DNA of 64,000 nucleotides from Cyanoderma ruficeps (GCA_008694505.1 VZDJ01000223.1:6051679-6115678); one strand, 5' to 3'. Shown: positions 13,790 to 26,210, counted from the stretch's first letter. Program-made: numbers and translations. The notes: generated by a model from the letters alone, not told the origin.

Positions 13790-15565
13790 GGGAGCGGGTG
13801 TTATTTAACACTGAAGCTGCTAGCTCCATCAAAGGCTCCTGATTATCCTTCTGCTGTTCTTCTAGAAACTCTGGGGTCACTGGAATGCTGCTGTTCTCCA
13901 CAGAACCCCCCACGCTGCGGGGAGGTGTCTGGCTGTGGCAGTGGGCTGCGATCCAGCCCTGCTATAGGAACAAGAGCTCAGTCCTGCAGACCCAAGAGCC
14001 CCTGAGTGGGAAGCACAAGCCCAAAGGCAGCACAAACCCTATAAAAGAAAGGATTTAGGCCAGAGGCTGAATAAAAGCTGACTCACTTTGCTGCAGTTGA
14101 TCTGTAGCAGTGATACATTCACCTGCTGTGCTCTGTGTGACAGCTTGTGTCTGTGAAGGTTGACAGGACCTGTCCTCAACATTTCCTTAAACTCTTCCCT
14201 GTCTCTCTTTTACTTTATGTGGAAATCAGTTTTTCTAGTATCTCTGAATGCTTAAACAATTGTTTTAAAAAATTGCTTTGATATTCTTTGCTCCGTTTTG
14301 GAACACAGATTTCAATAAATAGTGTCAAACTCTCCCTCCTGTGAGATCAAAGCTTTCACAGTAAGCCATTCCTGGTATACAGTGCCCCTCAGACTTCATC
14401 TCTACCCGGAATTCTCTTAATTATATCTCTAAAAGCCCCAAATAAAAATTCTGATGTAATTTCAGAATGGGAATTGGTGAATGTTTTCACCATAACACAG
14501 CAGAAAATTTCCTCTCTTACTCCACAGCAGCATTGCTGACTCCTCACCTGCAGTACTCATCCCAGTATGGAAGCAGAAAAACTTATTTGCTGGAATGGCT
14601 CATATGTGAACAGTACAAATTCTTGGTTATAATGATAAAATTTGCCTACCTTCAGCTTTGTCACCATGTTGTAACCTCAGGGTCTCTTTCATTCCTCTCA
14701 AGTCCCTTCCATTTTCCTTTGAAAGACCTGTGGTGCTAGAAGTACAAAAGCCTGCATTCATTTGGGGTGGAAGTTGCACAATTAACATCACAATAACCAG
14801 GAAATGCAGCAGGAGAGCCGAGGAACTCCAGGTGAACAGGTTCTCATCCTGAAATCTTGCCCTACTTGACTCTCTATGAATCCCTCACCCCCGGCAGTTT
14901 TCCAGGCCTCGCTGGCAGTGGTCACTTTCTGCATTGTGGCACTTTGTGGTGCATCACTTCCCATCTGCGGGGGACCGGCAGAAAGCACAGGGACACATCG
15001 CCCCGCCAGTGACACTGGGGCTCAAGGCAGAGCTGGTCCTGCTGCTCAGCTTCTGCTTTCCCATGGGAAATGGTGCCCCTCTGAAGAGCCCTCAGCACCA
15101 GGCTAGGTGCTGGCAGAGGGCAAAGGTCCCCAAAATCACACTGGTGGGGCAGTGCACCAAAGACCACGGCCACTTTTCCTTCAGAAAGAACCTTGTCTAA
15201 TCAAAAGATCACAGGATACAAACATATGGCACTGAATTCTTCCAGTCTTGCCCTTGTGTCACTGACTTCTGCACAGCAGAAAACAGATGAAAATGTAATC
15301 AGGACAATTCTACTTTTATACCCAGGTCATTAAAACATAAAGGATATCAGTAATCTCCAAACTGATCAGACTGATGTTTTCCTGTTTTTCAGTTTCACTG
15401 GGAGCACCAACCATTTTCTCTTTAGTTTTTCTTTCTCTTCAGTCTGTGCTAATCCTATCATGCACAGCAGGACAGCTGATTGTGGTGGTCTGTGTGGTGG
15501 TCCTCCCCAACTTTTCCTGGAGCCCAAGAAAAGGAACCAAAGGGCTACAGTTTGGTTCATTTTTT
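13790..15565. other. Intergenic between MYADML2 and NOTUM
   Basis: No gene or clear repeat is seen. A plus-strand CTATAAAAG near 14040 resembles a TATA box but has no gene behind it. Open frames here are short and unlike known families. Confidence 0.4.
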
Positions 15566-15568
15566 GGG

Positions 15569-17084
15569 TTTATTTACCCAAAACAAGGGATCTCACAAGC
15601 AGCACCACTGTTCTAACCCGGCAAGGTCCGTCTTGAAAGTACAGGGAATTTTTCCCAAATCAGATCCCAATGGCCGACATGCACATGTACACAGGTGCAG
15701 CAGGGACGTGCAGCTGCACTCCTGCTGCAGGTCTCCCCACGCCCCCGCCCTCTGCCCCAGGGTGAAGCTCAGCTCCAGCCGCCCACGTGCTCCCACCCAA
15801 AGAACCGTCTCCTCTCCAGCCTCAGTCTTGCATTCTCGATCCCTCCCTTGTTCTCCTCCCACTACCATCAAAGGGGATTCTCTGTGCTGTGGTGGGTGTG
15901 TTCCCAAACGATTAGAAGAGAAATATGTTGGTGCTTGTCTGGTGTTCTTCTCCTTTTCTGCTCCAAATGCTTCTGATGCTCTGATCAAACATTTCCCTCA
16001 CTGGAGGAGAGGCCTTTGCAGCACAGCCAGATCTCCCTCCACCTTACAGTGGACTACTACAGCCTTGGACTACCTGGGGAATCACAGGCAAGCCGAAAAT
16101 GGTGTGAAAGTCTGCAAACATCAGGTGCTGGGTGAAAGTCTCTGTACTTAAACCTTATATTACAACCTCTTTGTCAGAGAAACAATGACAAGGCACACAG
16201 CAAGGGGAACACAGAAATCTAATTAATACAAAACATCAACACCACCCTTAGCCCTCTCCCAGGCACAAGTGACCATCAGGATAACCCATCCAAATGAGCA
16301 GCATATACAACTTTACAAAGACATAGGTATGGTTCTCTGGTCAGCCCTTATAAATAGCGTTTTACATATTAAAATAAATATGTCCACGTTGCCAAAGTAG
16401 CAAGAGGTTTTTTCGTTATTTAAAAAAAATATGTTACAATATCCTTTATATTTTTGCTTATTTAAAAAAAGTAATTAAAAAGTCATTTTATAAAATAATA
16501 CAAATAAATTGAGTACAAGAGCGTCCATCCCTAGCACATGTCCTGGGTCTGTGTACTGTGACTCAGCATGAGATGCTAACCTCCAAGAAGTAATGTAATC
16601 ATGCCTTCACTTCTCGTTGGACAGAAGAAATCCAGTGCTTGCTTCTTTTCACCACTTGTAACAAGTCTATGATGTAAAACTCATGGCAAGGGAAGATGTC
16701 CCAGATCTGGGGAAGGTTCTCATCGCTGCTATTTATGGCTTTGCTACTCCCTGTATCTGATTGCCTTGTGTAACGCAGGAAGAGGATGTGTCCGGCTGAA
16801 ACTCAGCCCTGGAGTTTGGAGGGAGGGAACAAGTTCCAGCCCAACAGTGTAAGCAAGAAATTGCTGCTTGCTTTTTTTTGTTTTTTTGTTTTTTTGTTTT
16901 TTCCTTGACACACCATAAGCGTGCAAGAGTGTGGGAGCATGTGAGTGCACAGGTGTGAGCGTGCCATGGGTATGAGCATGTATCTGCCTGCAGGAACATT
17001 AAGGAAGAAGATTAGAAAGTTTGGGAGAAGGGCTGACAGTCTCTCTCCTCCTGATCTAATCTTTGCCCCTCTGATGAGCCCTCC
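15569..17084 (-). other. NOTUM: Probable NOTUM 3' untranslated region
   Basis: The stretch follows the NOTUM stop codon. It includes a markedly AT-rich block (about 16350-16510) and an A/C-patterned tract (16872-16902). The first canonical minus-strand AATAAA I find is at 15569-15574, which would give a 1.5-kb 3' untranslated region. A noncanonical signal nearer the stop is possible. Confidence 0.35.
16872..16902. repeat. T-run/G microsatellite, period about 8
   Basis: Runs of six to eight T are separated by single G bases four times over. On the NOTUM strand this reads as A-runs broken by C. Confidence 0.85.
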
Positions 17085-17391
17085 CTAGTTACCACTGCTG
17101 AGCATCCCCAGGAGTTTACTGGGCTCCAGGCCCTGCTGCTGTGCCATCTTCTGAACATCAAAACCCATGTGCATGAGGAACTGGATCACATTCATCTCCT
17201 GCCCTGTGAACTGGTCCCTGATTGTGGGGCACGAGGGGTTGCAGTGAGGCCATGGACAGCTGTCAATCAGGTGGATTGGGCAGCCTTTCAGAGGAGCCTT
17301 CCCATTTTTGTTGCTCTCATGGAGGCTCCGATCCCAACAGTGCAGGGCACGGGGTAATGACGTCCCCTTCACCTGGATGTCAGTCCAGTGA
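17085..17391 (-). CDS. NOTUM: NOTUM coding exon 11 (terminal)
   Basis: It encodes [20 protein letters not shown] to the C terminus LLGMLSSGN. The Cys-rich part ([18 protein letters not shown]) forms conserved disulfides in the family. The acceptor is TTTTCAG. Confidence 0.95.
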
Positions 17392-20300
17392 CTGAAAAGA
17401 CAAACCATACAGATCAGAGGGGTCAAGCTGCCAGGACAGGCTCATTCCCAAGCCCCAACGCCCTTCCCCTCTCACAGGATCTGCACAAGCACTTACTTGC
17501 GTGTGATGATCTCGTGGGACAGACAGGCAGGAGCAAAGCTCGCACTAAAGGATAAAAAGAAACATGGATTGTCTTGAAGGACAAAGTCCTGCTGAATCAA
17601 ACCTTCCAGACTAGGGAGAGGGTGGAATTTTACACAAAAATGAAAGAAATGTGCCAGGTTTCTCTCAATGAATCACTTACGTCACATCCTTCAAGGTGTT
17701 TCTCAGCTCTCTACCCAAATTCTGGATGTAGAGCCACTGCCCTTCCTGAACAGGCTGGCCAGTTAGGTGTACGTTGTCTACAGTAAGCTGGGCCTCATCG
17801 AAGAGCCACTGGACAACAAAGACTGGGCCTAGAAAGACAAAAAATTTGGAAAAGCGATTGCTCCAAGTTAGGTACAGATACAGAGGAAACCCTAAGTCCA
17901 TTTGATCTCTCTCCTTTGGTACTTACAGCGAAGAGTGGGGTAAATCTTATATCCAAAAAAGCAATTCCATTCCTCTCCCTCTTTAAACTGCAGCTTACAG
18001 CGTTCGGGAACCATGCCATTCCAGTACCTAGAAGACAAAGCAATAACAGAATGGGAGGCACAGGGCAATCCTAACAATGTATCCTCTCCGTATCCTAGTT
18101 CCTGTTCTGATTAGAATTTCAACTCATAGAACAGCTCTCTCGCCAGCATTGTCCCATCAACACATTTTAGAGCACCTACAACTGTACACATTCTTCCGCA
18201 CATTTAGACTTAATATTGTCTTTTTCAAAAGAATCATTGAAAAAACACTGATTTAGACAATAAATACTCCTTAAGTATCAAAATGAAGGAACACAGCAAA
18301 GGAGGACATCTTTTCCACACTCTAACCTCTTACAGCAGCATGGTTTAAAGCTTCTGACAGTACCTTATTCCTCTTCTGATGGCCTCTGTTGGAGCACACG
18401 TTATGGTATCAATACAGTCGGTCCTGCGATACTGTTTGTTATCCAGGAACCATCCAGAGTCTGCCAAGCCTCGAACCTGAATCCCTTGATAACCCATCTC
18501 CTCCAGCTGCTCGGCCACTCGATCCACGTTCAGGAGCACTCCTGTCCCTCCAGCACTGCAACAGCAACACTGCAATCATGAGGCACACACGGGCGTGACA
18601 GACCTTGGTACCAGACACATCTTCTTCGGCAATGACGTGCTATAAAGATCTTCATCTACCCACAGCAGAGCTACCCAACCATTTACCATGAACTTCGCAG
18701 ACACCACATTATTTCCTTGCTCTGCAATACTCAGAAATAAAGCCAGTGCTGAGTAATAAATAATCTGATAGCTCAGAAACAAAGTCCCATTGTTACTCTC
18801 TTTCCTGGGAGATACATGTGCTCTGTATCATTTCCAAGGGGGTTGGCTGCTCAAAAACGAAAAGAATCTGAAGTGAGACAAATTCACTCTTAGCAACTTC
18901 TCTATTACACTCCTGTGTAATACACTGAGTTTACCAGAGCTTTGTGCAACACAGGATGATCCAGAGCACCTGTGTGAGGCAAGTTGGTGTTGTTTATTTT
19001 GGTGTCCTGAATCAATTCATAGGAGGTGTGTGTCTTATGATGTGGGCCAACAGGAACCAGAATTCTTGGTGCAAACAAGAACACAAAGCTTTGTTATTTT
19101 CTGGGTTTTCTCTTAAGTAGATATGGACCGGAAGGTGATGAAGTAATACTGTATCATCCCCTGTTGTACCACTTACAGTAGAAAACTGACCAGAGATACA
19201 AGGTTTGCTGTGTTAGTATTACTGTACTCGTAGAAGAAATGTTTCAGGAGCTGCTGAGATCTCCTCCCTTAACAGCTTTCTACTGTGGAAATCTCCTGTC
19301 TTCACAAAACAGAATCTTGTGGATACCTACCTGCTCCCTGCTAGCAGCAATACTTTCGCAGTGCTCAGACCTTTTCCCAGCAGCTCCTTTATAACCTCCT
19401 GTATGATCAGTGCTCCCATGAAGGCATATTCATCTGGAAGAGAGCTCAGTGTCAACAAAATTGTTTCCTGTCCAGACTCAGACTTTTACTTCCTCTCCGA
19501 AAACGCTTAAGAACTTTTCAAAGGGATTACGAACCTAAACTCAGGCTCGTTTTATCCACCTATACAAAATTATATTATTATACCTAACAAGAGATTCTCC
19601 TCTGTCACGTACAAAATGTTCTGCCCTGCAAGAGAACCAAGTGAACTGAATACTCAATTACACGAGTACCTTCCTATGACAGTGCTTAGAAATGAGTTGA
19701 CTTGGAAAAGGACAACAAGAAGGAAGGTGCTGGAGGAACAAACACACACCTTCCTACCACCTGGAATTTCAGATTCAACTTACTGCTTCCTCTTATTCCC
19801 AATTCATCAAGCCAATTCAGAGAAGCATTGCTTCACAAGATGTTACATGTACAAGGACACTGCTTCCTTGGCACCACCAGAATTCATGGTTGTTGAGGGG
19901 TAACTGCTCCATAGGAGCAAGGAGCTGAGATGAAGTGAAAAGGTCCCTTACTGTGACACCACCAGAATGACAGCGGATGTCAATGCAGCACGTATTAAGA
20001 TGAACTATGCTTTTCCAAAGAAAACTGCAGACAGCTTTAGCTTGACACATGATGGCTCCTGCCCAAGGCCAAATACACTCCTGATAAAAGTCTGACTCTA
20101 AATTCACAGTCCTGCCCCTCAGGTCAGCCATGCTAAAGTTACATGCATTGGTCCATGGTCCCTCAGCTACAGCAATGAATTTGCTACATGCTGGAACCTG
20201 GAGATTCATCTCAAAGGAATTTTGGTCCTCTAATCCTTGCATACTGCATCAGTGTAACATCTCTTCAAGCAGTGGCTCTGAACTATGTCAAAACAGCCTG

Positions 20301-22844
20301 AGCTAAAGAGATCAGGATGTTTTATCTGGAAGTAGCTTGATATTCTTTCCTGCCCTTCAGCAAGAAAAAGCCTGTTTCTTGTCCACGTGGTTTCACAGAA
20401 GTCTGGCCACATCCTTTAATGTGTGATGTCTGGAGCAGCAACGGCCCATCAGCAACACTCACTTTTCTCAGACTTGGAAGAGGCACCGCTCCAAACATCA
20501 CTTGAGCAATATGGGATGAATCTGTAAGAGAGAGCTGTGTGAGTCCTGCTGTGCCTCTGACATGCACAACAGGGTGAGGATGGGGTCACCTAACTAGAAG
20601 AAAATTAAATCCTGGGAAGGGGAAAAGGGAAGAGTTGCTGTCCAGTTTCACAACTTACCTTACTGCACACCAAGTGACAACCGTAATTGTCTTGAATTTT
20701 CTCCTGAATACTAACAGTTTTACTGAGTTAAATCAATAAATAACATGTCTTTTATCAATCTAATTGAACCACTAAGCTCAGTGGACAGAACTATGGAGCA
20801 TGACTTTGCTCTCAGCTATTCTGCCAGCACAGTGGATGGTCTGTCACAGGGCAACTCTCTACACTTCAGTTTTTCACATGAAAAATGAGAAGACTCTAGT
20901 CAGTGCAGTGTAAATGCTGACTGCAATCACTGGAGGTTTTTGCAGGAATTAACTTCCCATGTTTCTGTTTTGTAGAAGACAAATTAACATCCCTTCCGTA
21001 TAGATGCATGTATAAACTGGTCTCTCTCATCTCTCTTCTTTGAACTAGGAGAGCTGCTCCACATTCTTCTCAAATTGTCAGATGTGTAACACACTATCAG
21101 CCCACCACTCGTGGTGGATTCACCACTGCAGCTGTTTGAGAAGGCTCTCTAAGCTATCCCCAGTTTTTCTTCATTAGATCACCCCACAACTCCAAGGAGA
21201 CTGAACTTGAATTTCTTGGCCTTGCCAGCCCTATGTGTTAGAGAGCTGAACTGCAGCAAATGAGGAAACACACAATATCCTTTTCCAAGTATTAGTCTTA
21301 ACCTGTCTCTGCAACACTCTTGCTAGCCTAAAAGGCAGGAGATGCTGTTTAAGTATAGAGCTAATTCCCTCCGTTGTCCCTCCTTACACCATGTTTGCAT
21401 TCCACCAGTGGGGATTTTCTTCTGGCTGAGAGGACAGGATCCCAGTTCCTGCAGATGGGAACAAAGAAACAAGAAACATACAGATGACAGTCTGTGATTT
21501 CAGAGGAATCGTAGGAGCCTCATGCAAGACCTCTGACCACACAAAAGACAAACATCTATGATAAAAAACATTGGCAAGGGAAGTGGAAGGAACATTTCTA
21601 AATTTGCCCTCAGGCAGATTTGACATTCAAAATTTGATTCATGCTACAGATGAAGCCTGTCTAGAAGCTTCTCATAGTACATTAAAGACCTATTTAAGTA
21701 CCTCCCCAAAAGACAAATCCTAGCAGATATATTCCCATATACTCAGTTAGAGGTTTGGGTACCCAGGAGGCTGCAGCATGACAACAGAGCGAAGAGAGAA
21801 GCACTCACGACCGGCGATACCTGTGCACCCAGACGCCTGCCCGTCCCCGCGGCACGGGATCTTCACGGGGCAGCGACCAGTCACCTCTCAGAGCGGTGAC
21901 GGCGGGCGCTACCTCAGCCCGGTCCCAGTCCCAGTCCCTCGGGGCTGCCCCACGGGGTGGAGAGGGCGACTCACCCACGCGGGTCGCGGGCCACTCCCGG
22001 GAGCTCATCAGCCGCCGCATGGTGTCGTAGCGGGTGTCGCAGTTCTCCCTGTTGAAGCAGTACCAGCCTCCTGGCGAGAGGACAGGGGTCAGCCGCCCCG
22101 AAGGGCCGGGGGCTCGCGGGCGAGGGACGGCGGCCCTCGGGGGCCGGGGCACCGAGGGCAGCCTCGGGTCGCCGCCCCGCTCGTGGCCGCCGGTGCGGTA
22201 GTCGGGGGCGCCGGCGCTCACCTTCGAGGAACAGCAGCCACCGCCGACTGCCTTTGGACTCCTTCAGGTAGTAGCTGCGGGCACAGACAAGGGGGCAGCG
22301 CCTAAGCGGGAGCCGGGCCCGACCGCAAGGTTCTGGTGCCGGTCGGGCCGGAGCCACGCCGAAGCACGGGGAAGCGCCGGGGCCGCCGCCCGGGAGGCGC
22401 TCGCTGCACCTGTCGCCGCCGGTGCCGCGCGCCGCCGCGCGGTGGCGTCGCAGCCCTCGGGGCCGGGGGGAGCGGCGGCGGCCGCGCGGGGCAGCCCGGG
22501 GGCGCCCGGAGGGGCCGGCGCGGCGCGGGGACTCACCCGGCCGGGCTGCCGTCGTTGCAGGTGACCGAGGCGTTGTGCAGGAGGTGCAGGCGCAGGTCGT
22601 GGGGCAGCGCCTGGGCCGAGCAGGGGTACAGCGACTGCGCCAGGCTCTTGACCTGCGCCATGAAGCTGTCCATGTTGCCCTCCACGGCGGTGAAGTCCAG
22701 CGGGAAACTCTCGGCTGCCGCCGCCGCCTCGCCGCGCTCGCGGACCGCCGGGCCTCGCCGCCGCCAGCCCTTCCTGCCCTCGCCGCCGGGCCCGGCGTGC
22801 AGCAGCCCCAAAAGCAGCAGGAGGTGCACCGCCGCCGTGCCCAT
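17085..22844 (-). CDS. NOTUM: NOTUM palmitoleoyl-protein carboxylesterase, complete, 11 coding exons
   Basis: This secreted alpha/beta hydrolase removes the palmitoleate from Wnt proteins and so blocks Wnt signalling outside the cell. Coding exons are 22844-22537, 22274-22222, 22070-21975, 21448-21388, 20521-20463, 19433-19331, 18555-18364, 18027-17927, 17828-17681, 17544-17497 and 17391-17085. They sum to 1476 nt (491 residues; human 496) and stay in frame throughout. The signal peptide is [18 protein letters not shown]. The nucleophile motif GSSAGG has Ser227, Asp335 is in WLFDEAQL and His384 in LSHEI, matching human Ser232, Asp340 and His389 with a constant offset of five. The glycosylation site NAS at Asn91 matches human Asn96. 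The N-terminal linker is five residues shorter than in human. The gene is intact and should be active. In mammals NOTUM is a Wnt feedback target; I could not confirm TCF sites in its promoter here. Confidence 0.96.
17497..17544 (-). CDS. NOTUM: NOTUM coding exon 10
   Basis: This 48-nt exon encodes [15 protein letters not shown] with the catalytic His384. The acceptor is CTTTAG and the donor is GCAA/GTAAGT. Confidence 0.92.
17681..17828 (-). CDS. NOTUM: NOTUM coding exon 9
   Basis: It encodes [15 protein letters not shown] with the catalytic Asp335, and [15 protein letters not shown] through LKDV. The acceptor is TTTCTAG and the donor is GAC/GTAAGT. Confidence 0.94.
17927..18027 (-). CDS. NOTUM: NOTUM coding exon 8
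   Basis: It encodes [14 protein letters not shown], then [16 protein letters not shown]. The acceptor is CTTCTAG and the donor is CGCT/GTAAGT. Confidence 0.93.
18364..18555 (-). CDS. NOTUM: NOTUM coding exon 7
   Basis: It completes catalytic Ser227 and encodes [27 protein letters not shown] and [11 protein letters not shown]. The acceptor is TTGCAG and the donor is ATAAG/GTACTG, which departs from the usual GTRAGT. Confidence 0.93.
19331..19433 (-). CDS. NOTUM: NOTUM coding exon 6
   Basis: It encodes [14 protein letters not shown] through VLLLAGS and the first two bases of the catalytic Ser codon. The acceptor is CTTCCAG and the donor is GCAG/GTAGGT. Confidence 0.93.
20463..20521 (-). CDS. 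NOTUM: NOTUM coding exon 5
   Basis: It is 59 nt and encodes [19 protein letters not shown], identical or nearly so to the mammalian protein. The acceptor is CTTACAG and the donor is AAAA/GTGAGT. Confidence 0.93.
21388..21448 (-). CDS. NOTUM: NOTUM coding exon 4
   Basis: It encodes [20 protein letters not shown]. The acceptor is TCTGCAG and the donor is TGGT/GTAAGG, splitting the Val codon. Confidence 0.92.
21975..22070 (-). CDS. NOTUM: NOTUM coding exon 3
   Basis: It encodes [19 protein letters not shown] through EWPATRV. The GGWYC motif forms part of the oxyanion and lid region. The donor is GTGG/GTGAGT. Confidence 0.93.
22222..22274 (-). CDS. NOTUM: NOTUM coding exon 2
   Basis: It is 53 nt and encodes [18 protein letters not shown]. 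The acceptor is CCCGCAG and the donor is GAAG/GTGAGC. Confidence 0.93.
22537..22844 (-). CDS. NOTUM: NOTUM coding exon 1
   Basis: It encodes the signal peptide, a basic and Ala-rich linker, and [20 protein letters not shown] up to CNDGSPAG (residues 1-103, split codon). The N-glycosylation site Asn91 is included. The donor is GCCGG/GTGAGT. Confidence 0.94.
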
Positions 22845-23349
22845 CGCCGCCCGCCGCCACCCGCCGCTCGCCGCGGCGGCAGCCAGTCCCCGGCGGCGGG
22901 CAGCGCCGCCCGCGCTCCGCCGCGCCCCGCCGCGCCACCCGCGAGGACGGGGGTCGGCGGCGGGCGAAGAGGGTAGCGCCGGCGGCGCGGGCTCGGCGGC
23001 GCGGCTGCAGGCACAGGAGCCCGCCGCCCGCTCCCAGGCGGCGAGCATGACAGAGGGGCACGGAGTGCGCGGGGAGCGCGCCGGGGGCGCCGCCAGCCCG
23101 GGCGCCGCGTGGGGCAGCAGCCGGCCAGCCCCCGCCCTGCCCTGCCCTCCGCCCCCTCGGAGCGAGGCGGAGGGAGCGGGGGGTCTGCGCCGCGCCGCAC
23201 CGCACCGGCACGGTGGGCCGCTCCGTCGGGGCGCGCCCCGCGCTCGACGGCGACGCCATCGCCGCCCCTGCCGGCGCCGGGGCCGCGGCGGCGCCCGACA
23301 GCCTCGCCCGCAGGGCGGCGGGGGCCCGGGGCGGCCTCTCTCCGGGGCC

Positions 23350-23370
23350 GGGGGGGGGTGGGGGGGGGAG
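23350..23370 (+). repeat. G-run pair, quadruplex-prone
   Basis: Two runs of nine G are separated by one T, about 500 bp upstream of the NOTUM ATG. Such tracts can form G-quadruplexes and often disturb sequencing. Confidence 0.7.
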
Positions 23371-24260
23371 GCGGTCGGGCCGCCCGAGAGCGAGACCCCG
23401 CACGTGGCAGCCCCCGTGGCGGCGCCCCAGGCCCGCGCCGCGCCCCCCGATCCGCCCCTCTCCCCCCACAGCCCCGACGGCAGCTCCTCCCCGGCTCCGC
23501 GTCGGCGGCATTGCCCGCCCCGCCCCGGGACGTGCCACCGCCGCTTCACCGGCGGAGCTCAGCCCCGCGGCCCCCGATCACTCTTGTGCGGGACCCCGCA
23601 CGCCGTCCCGGGAGCTGCCCGCGGTGCCGCGCTCCGGCCTGGCCCCGGCTCCCAGAGCGCAGCGGTCGTTCGGTCCCAGACATCGGCGTCCGGTCTGCTT
23701 GGCTTCCGCGGGTGACCGGGGCTGGCAGCGGGTCGTCCTCCGGCCGGAGGATGCTGCTGCCGGGAGCGGGAGGGGACGTGGAGGCCCCGGGCGTGCCGGA
23801 GTCACTGCAGGCCGGAGGCGGCGGTTCCGGCCCCCCTGCAGCCCCCGACCGCCGGGGCGGGGGTCCCGGGGGTCGCAGTCTCCGCGCCGTAGAGGCTGCG
23901 CCCTGTTGCTCTCCGCAGCTCGCGAGGTTTACCGCCGGCCGCTCTCCCCCGGGGCCCGGACGTTTCCAGGAATTGCAAGAAAAATCCTGGAGAAAAAGCC
24001 GTGTTGCCACCAGAGTGCCGGTCATCTGAGAAAGGGGGATTTCCCTGGAAATGGCCTTATCGCAGACCTCGGAGTTAAAAACCGAGGAAAAACAGAGAAA
24101 ATGCTACGCTTTGAATAATTCATTTAGATACGAAATAGGACAAGTCACGCTCCTCACCATCCTTCCAGAAAGGAGCAGGAAGATTGTCTTTACTGGGAAA
24201 TATAATCTATCTGGGATCAGAAAAGGTGAAAGTAGTGTAATCTTAAAATAGCACGTGGAG

Positions 24261-24346
24261 GGGGTTTTGTGGTTGTTTTTTTTTGGGGGGGGGTTTGGTT
24301 TTGTTTTNNNNNNNNNNNNNNNGTTTTTTTGGGGTTTTTTGGGGTT
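24261..24346. other. Assembly gap in G/T low-complexity tract
   Basis: Fifteen N bases (24308-24322) are flanked on both sides by alternating T-runs and G-runs, such as TTTTTTGGGG. The gap length may not be real. The tract is repetitive and likely under-sequenced. Confidence 0.9.
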
Positions 24347-26210
24347 GTTTTTTGTCAAGCTGGAATTAGGGCTCTCCAACTGCTGCAACTACATTTTTTA
24401 CCTCACTGTGTTTGGACTTTCTGAATGTAGGCTCAGCTCTGTGTTTCCTACACACGTAGCATGTGGTTCTGGTTTGCTTGCCATGTTGTTTTTTTTAATC
24501 TTTCAGTTACTCTTATGTACTCTCAGTTCTTGCTCTGTTCTCACTCAGATTTTTACCCCAAAATGTTTTGTTTAAGTGCTGGTACTGACAACAATATCTT
24601 TAAAGCCAAGAAAAGCTACTCAATTGACTGTGCATCTCCTGAAGTGCATTACATTCATCCCCTGACAAGTTTTTGGTTCCAGCACATTTCTGCATCATTG
24701 TATCTTTCTTTACACTGGCCTAAAGCTCCCTTCCTCAGTGCCGTGCCAGGTCCAAGCAATTGGTCACTGAGACTAGTTATGGCAAATTTAGGGATTCATC
24801 ACTCAGCCTGAGCAGAGCTTCGTCTGGAAACTGGTCAGTTAATGCAAAGTCTGAAGCAGTAAGTCCTCAGAGTGTTCCAGGGTCCCTGGAAAAGGTGGCA
24901 TAAACAACTTCAGGACCTCATAGTCCACTAGGTACAGCAAGAAACCAGAAGGGGTAAGATTGCTGAACTCCATCCTTCACAGGAAGGCTTGCTGTGCCTC
25001 CCATTGCTGGGCTTGCGTTCCTCCTGGTGTCCCTCTCTCCACAGAGGGCTGAGTTCCTGCACTCTGTAATGCCTTGCTTGGTAACTAGCTGGCACATTAA
25101 GGGATGACTGATTATGATGCACCAGGGAGGCATCTTATGGCAGAGAGGAATGCATATTAAAGTTGCAGATCTTTGTCCTAAGAAGTGAAGCAAAGTAATT
25201 TAACTTTTGCCTGGCTTGGCTCTACTGAGCCCTCTTCAGCTTTCTGACTTCTGGCTCAGGTCACTCAGGGGAGGGTTTGTCCAGAGCGCTCCTGCTATCC
25301 TTCCAAAATTCAGTAAAATGTTGTATAACTTTTCATGGTTGAGCAAGGGGCTATGAGGAAGAATGTAAGGCTGTAGGTCTGGTATAACGGCCTTTCTGAT
25401 TTCTAAACATTTAAATATGGTACCGTTCAACTCCTTGACATACTGAAGTTGAGTGAACATCTAAGTGACACAAATTTTAGATAATTTTATAATACTTCAG
25501 CACGAGAGTTTCTCTGAGTTTTAATCTTTTGATAAGAACCTCCCCACATTGAATAGATTGGCCTCAGTACAAAAAGAAGCTCAGAGAAAGCTGAAAGAAT
25601 TGGAGTCCTGCTCCAGGCACTGGAGATTTGGCATTTTTATTGGTGGGAGTGAGGCATATAGGAGGCAAGCAGGAGACTTTTAATGATTGGGAATAATGTT
25701 ATGTGAGATACTGGTTTCATTTAATATCCTTGAAAATGAAAATGTCCTGCATAATGTGTTCCCCTATGTCCCAAGATATGTCCCTTATGTTCAGTATACT
25801 GGACTATACGGTCCAAAAGGTTATGAGACAGTTCTGAATCCCCTCATACCCTTCCAGGATTAAGGCAGCCCCAGCACTTGCCCTTTAGATATTTCCCAAG
25901 GAAACCCAGGAACCAAGAGGATTACACCAGGACCCTCATCGCCGACCAGTCCAGCCCCAAGCAGGGATGTTCACGGTGTTTTCTGTGAGTCTTATCCCAG
26001 GAGCACAGGCACTCCAGCCCAGTGACCAGCTCAGTTCTGAATGGTCGCCTAAGCAACCAGGCCTGTCAGCACTTTTAGGCCCCCACAGCTACTACAGTGA
26101 CTTCCAGCAAATCCCCACAAGGGAATGGAGGAGAAAAAACAAGAGGCAGAGCAATCTCCAGAAGACCTCTTCATTCCCTGGAACCAACGACTCTAAGGCT
26201 CCAAACAGCC
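24347..26210. other. Intergenic, may include the R-U5 part of an LTR
   Basis: No gene is recognised. If the element to the right is a minus-strand LTR, its transcribed part would lie in about 25.6-26.2 kb. A minus-strand AATAAA (plus TTTATT) occurs at 25636-25641. Confidence 0.35.

Larger units (their letters stand above)
18028..21974 (-). other. NOTUM: NOTUM introns 3-7
   Basis: Introns 21449-21974, 20522-21387, 19434-20462, 18556-19330 and 18028-18363 hold no other gene that I recognise. A single CTTTGAAC at 21038-21045 fits a TCF/LEF site but is alone. Confidence 0.8.
21790..24000 (-). promoter_or_regulatory. NOTUM: NOTUM CpG island and promoter region
   Basis: The island covers NOTUM exons 1-3 and about 1.1 kb upstream of the start codon. 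There is no TATA box near the expected start. Long open frames on both strands in this interval come from the extreme GC content, not from extra genes. Confidence 0.7.

Noticed and set aside
21038..21045. TCF/LEF site CTTTGAAC in NOTUM intron 4
   Set aside because: A single eight-base match in an intron is expected by chance and has no partner sites.
22264..23715. Several 300-460 codon frames on both strands around NOTUM exon 1
   Set aside because: They are composition-driven overlaps; only the NOTUM exon 1 frame matches a known protein.
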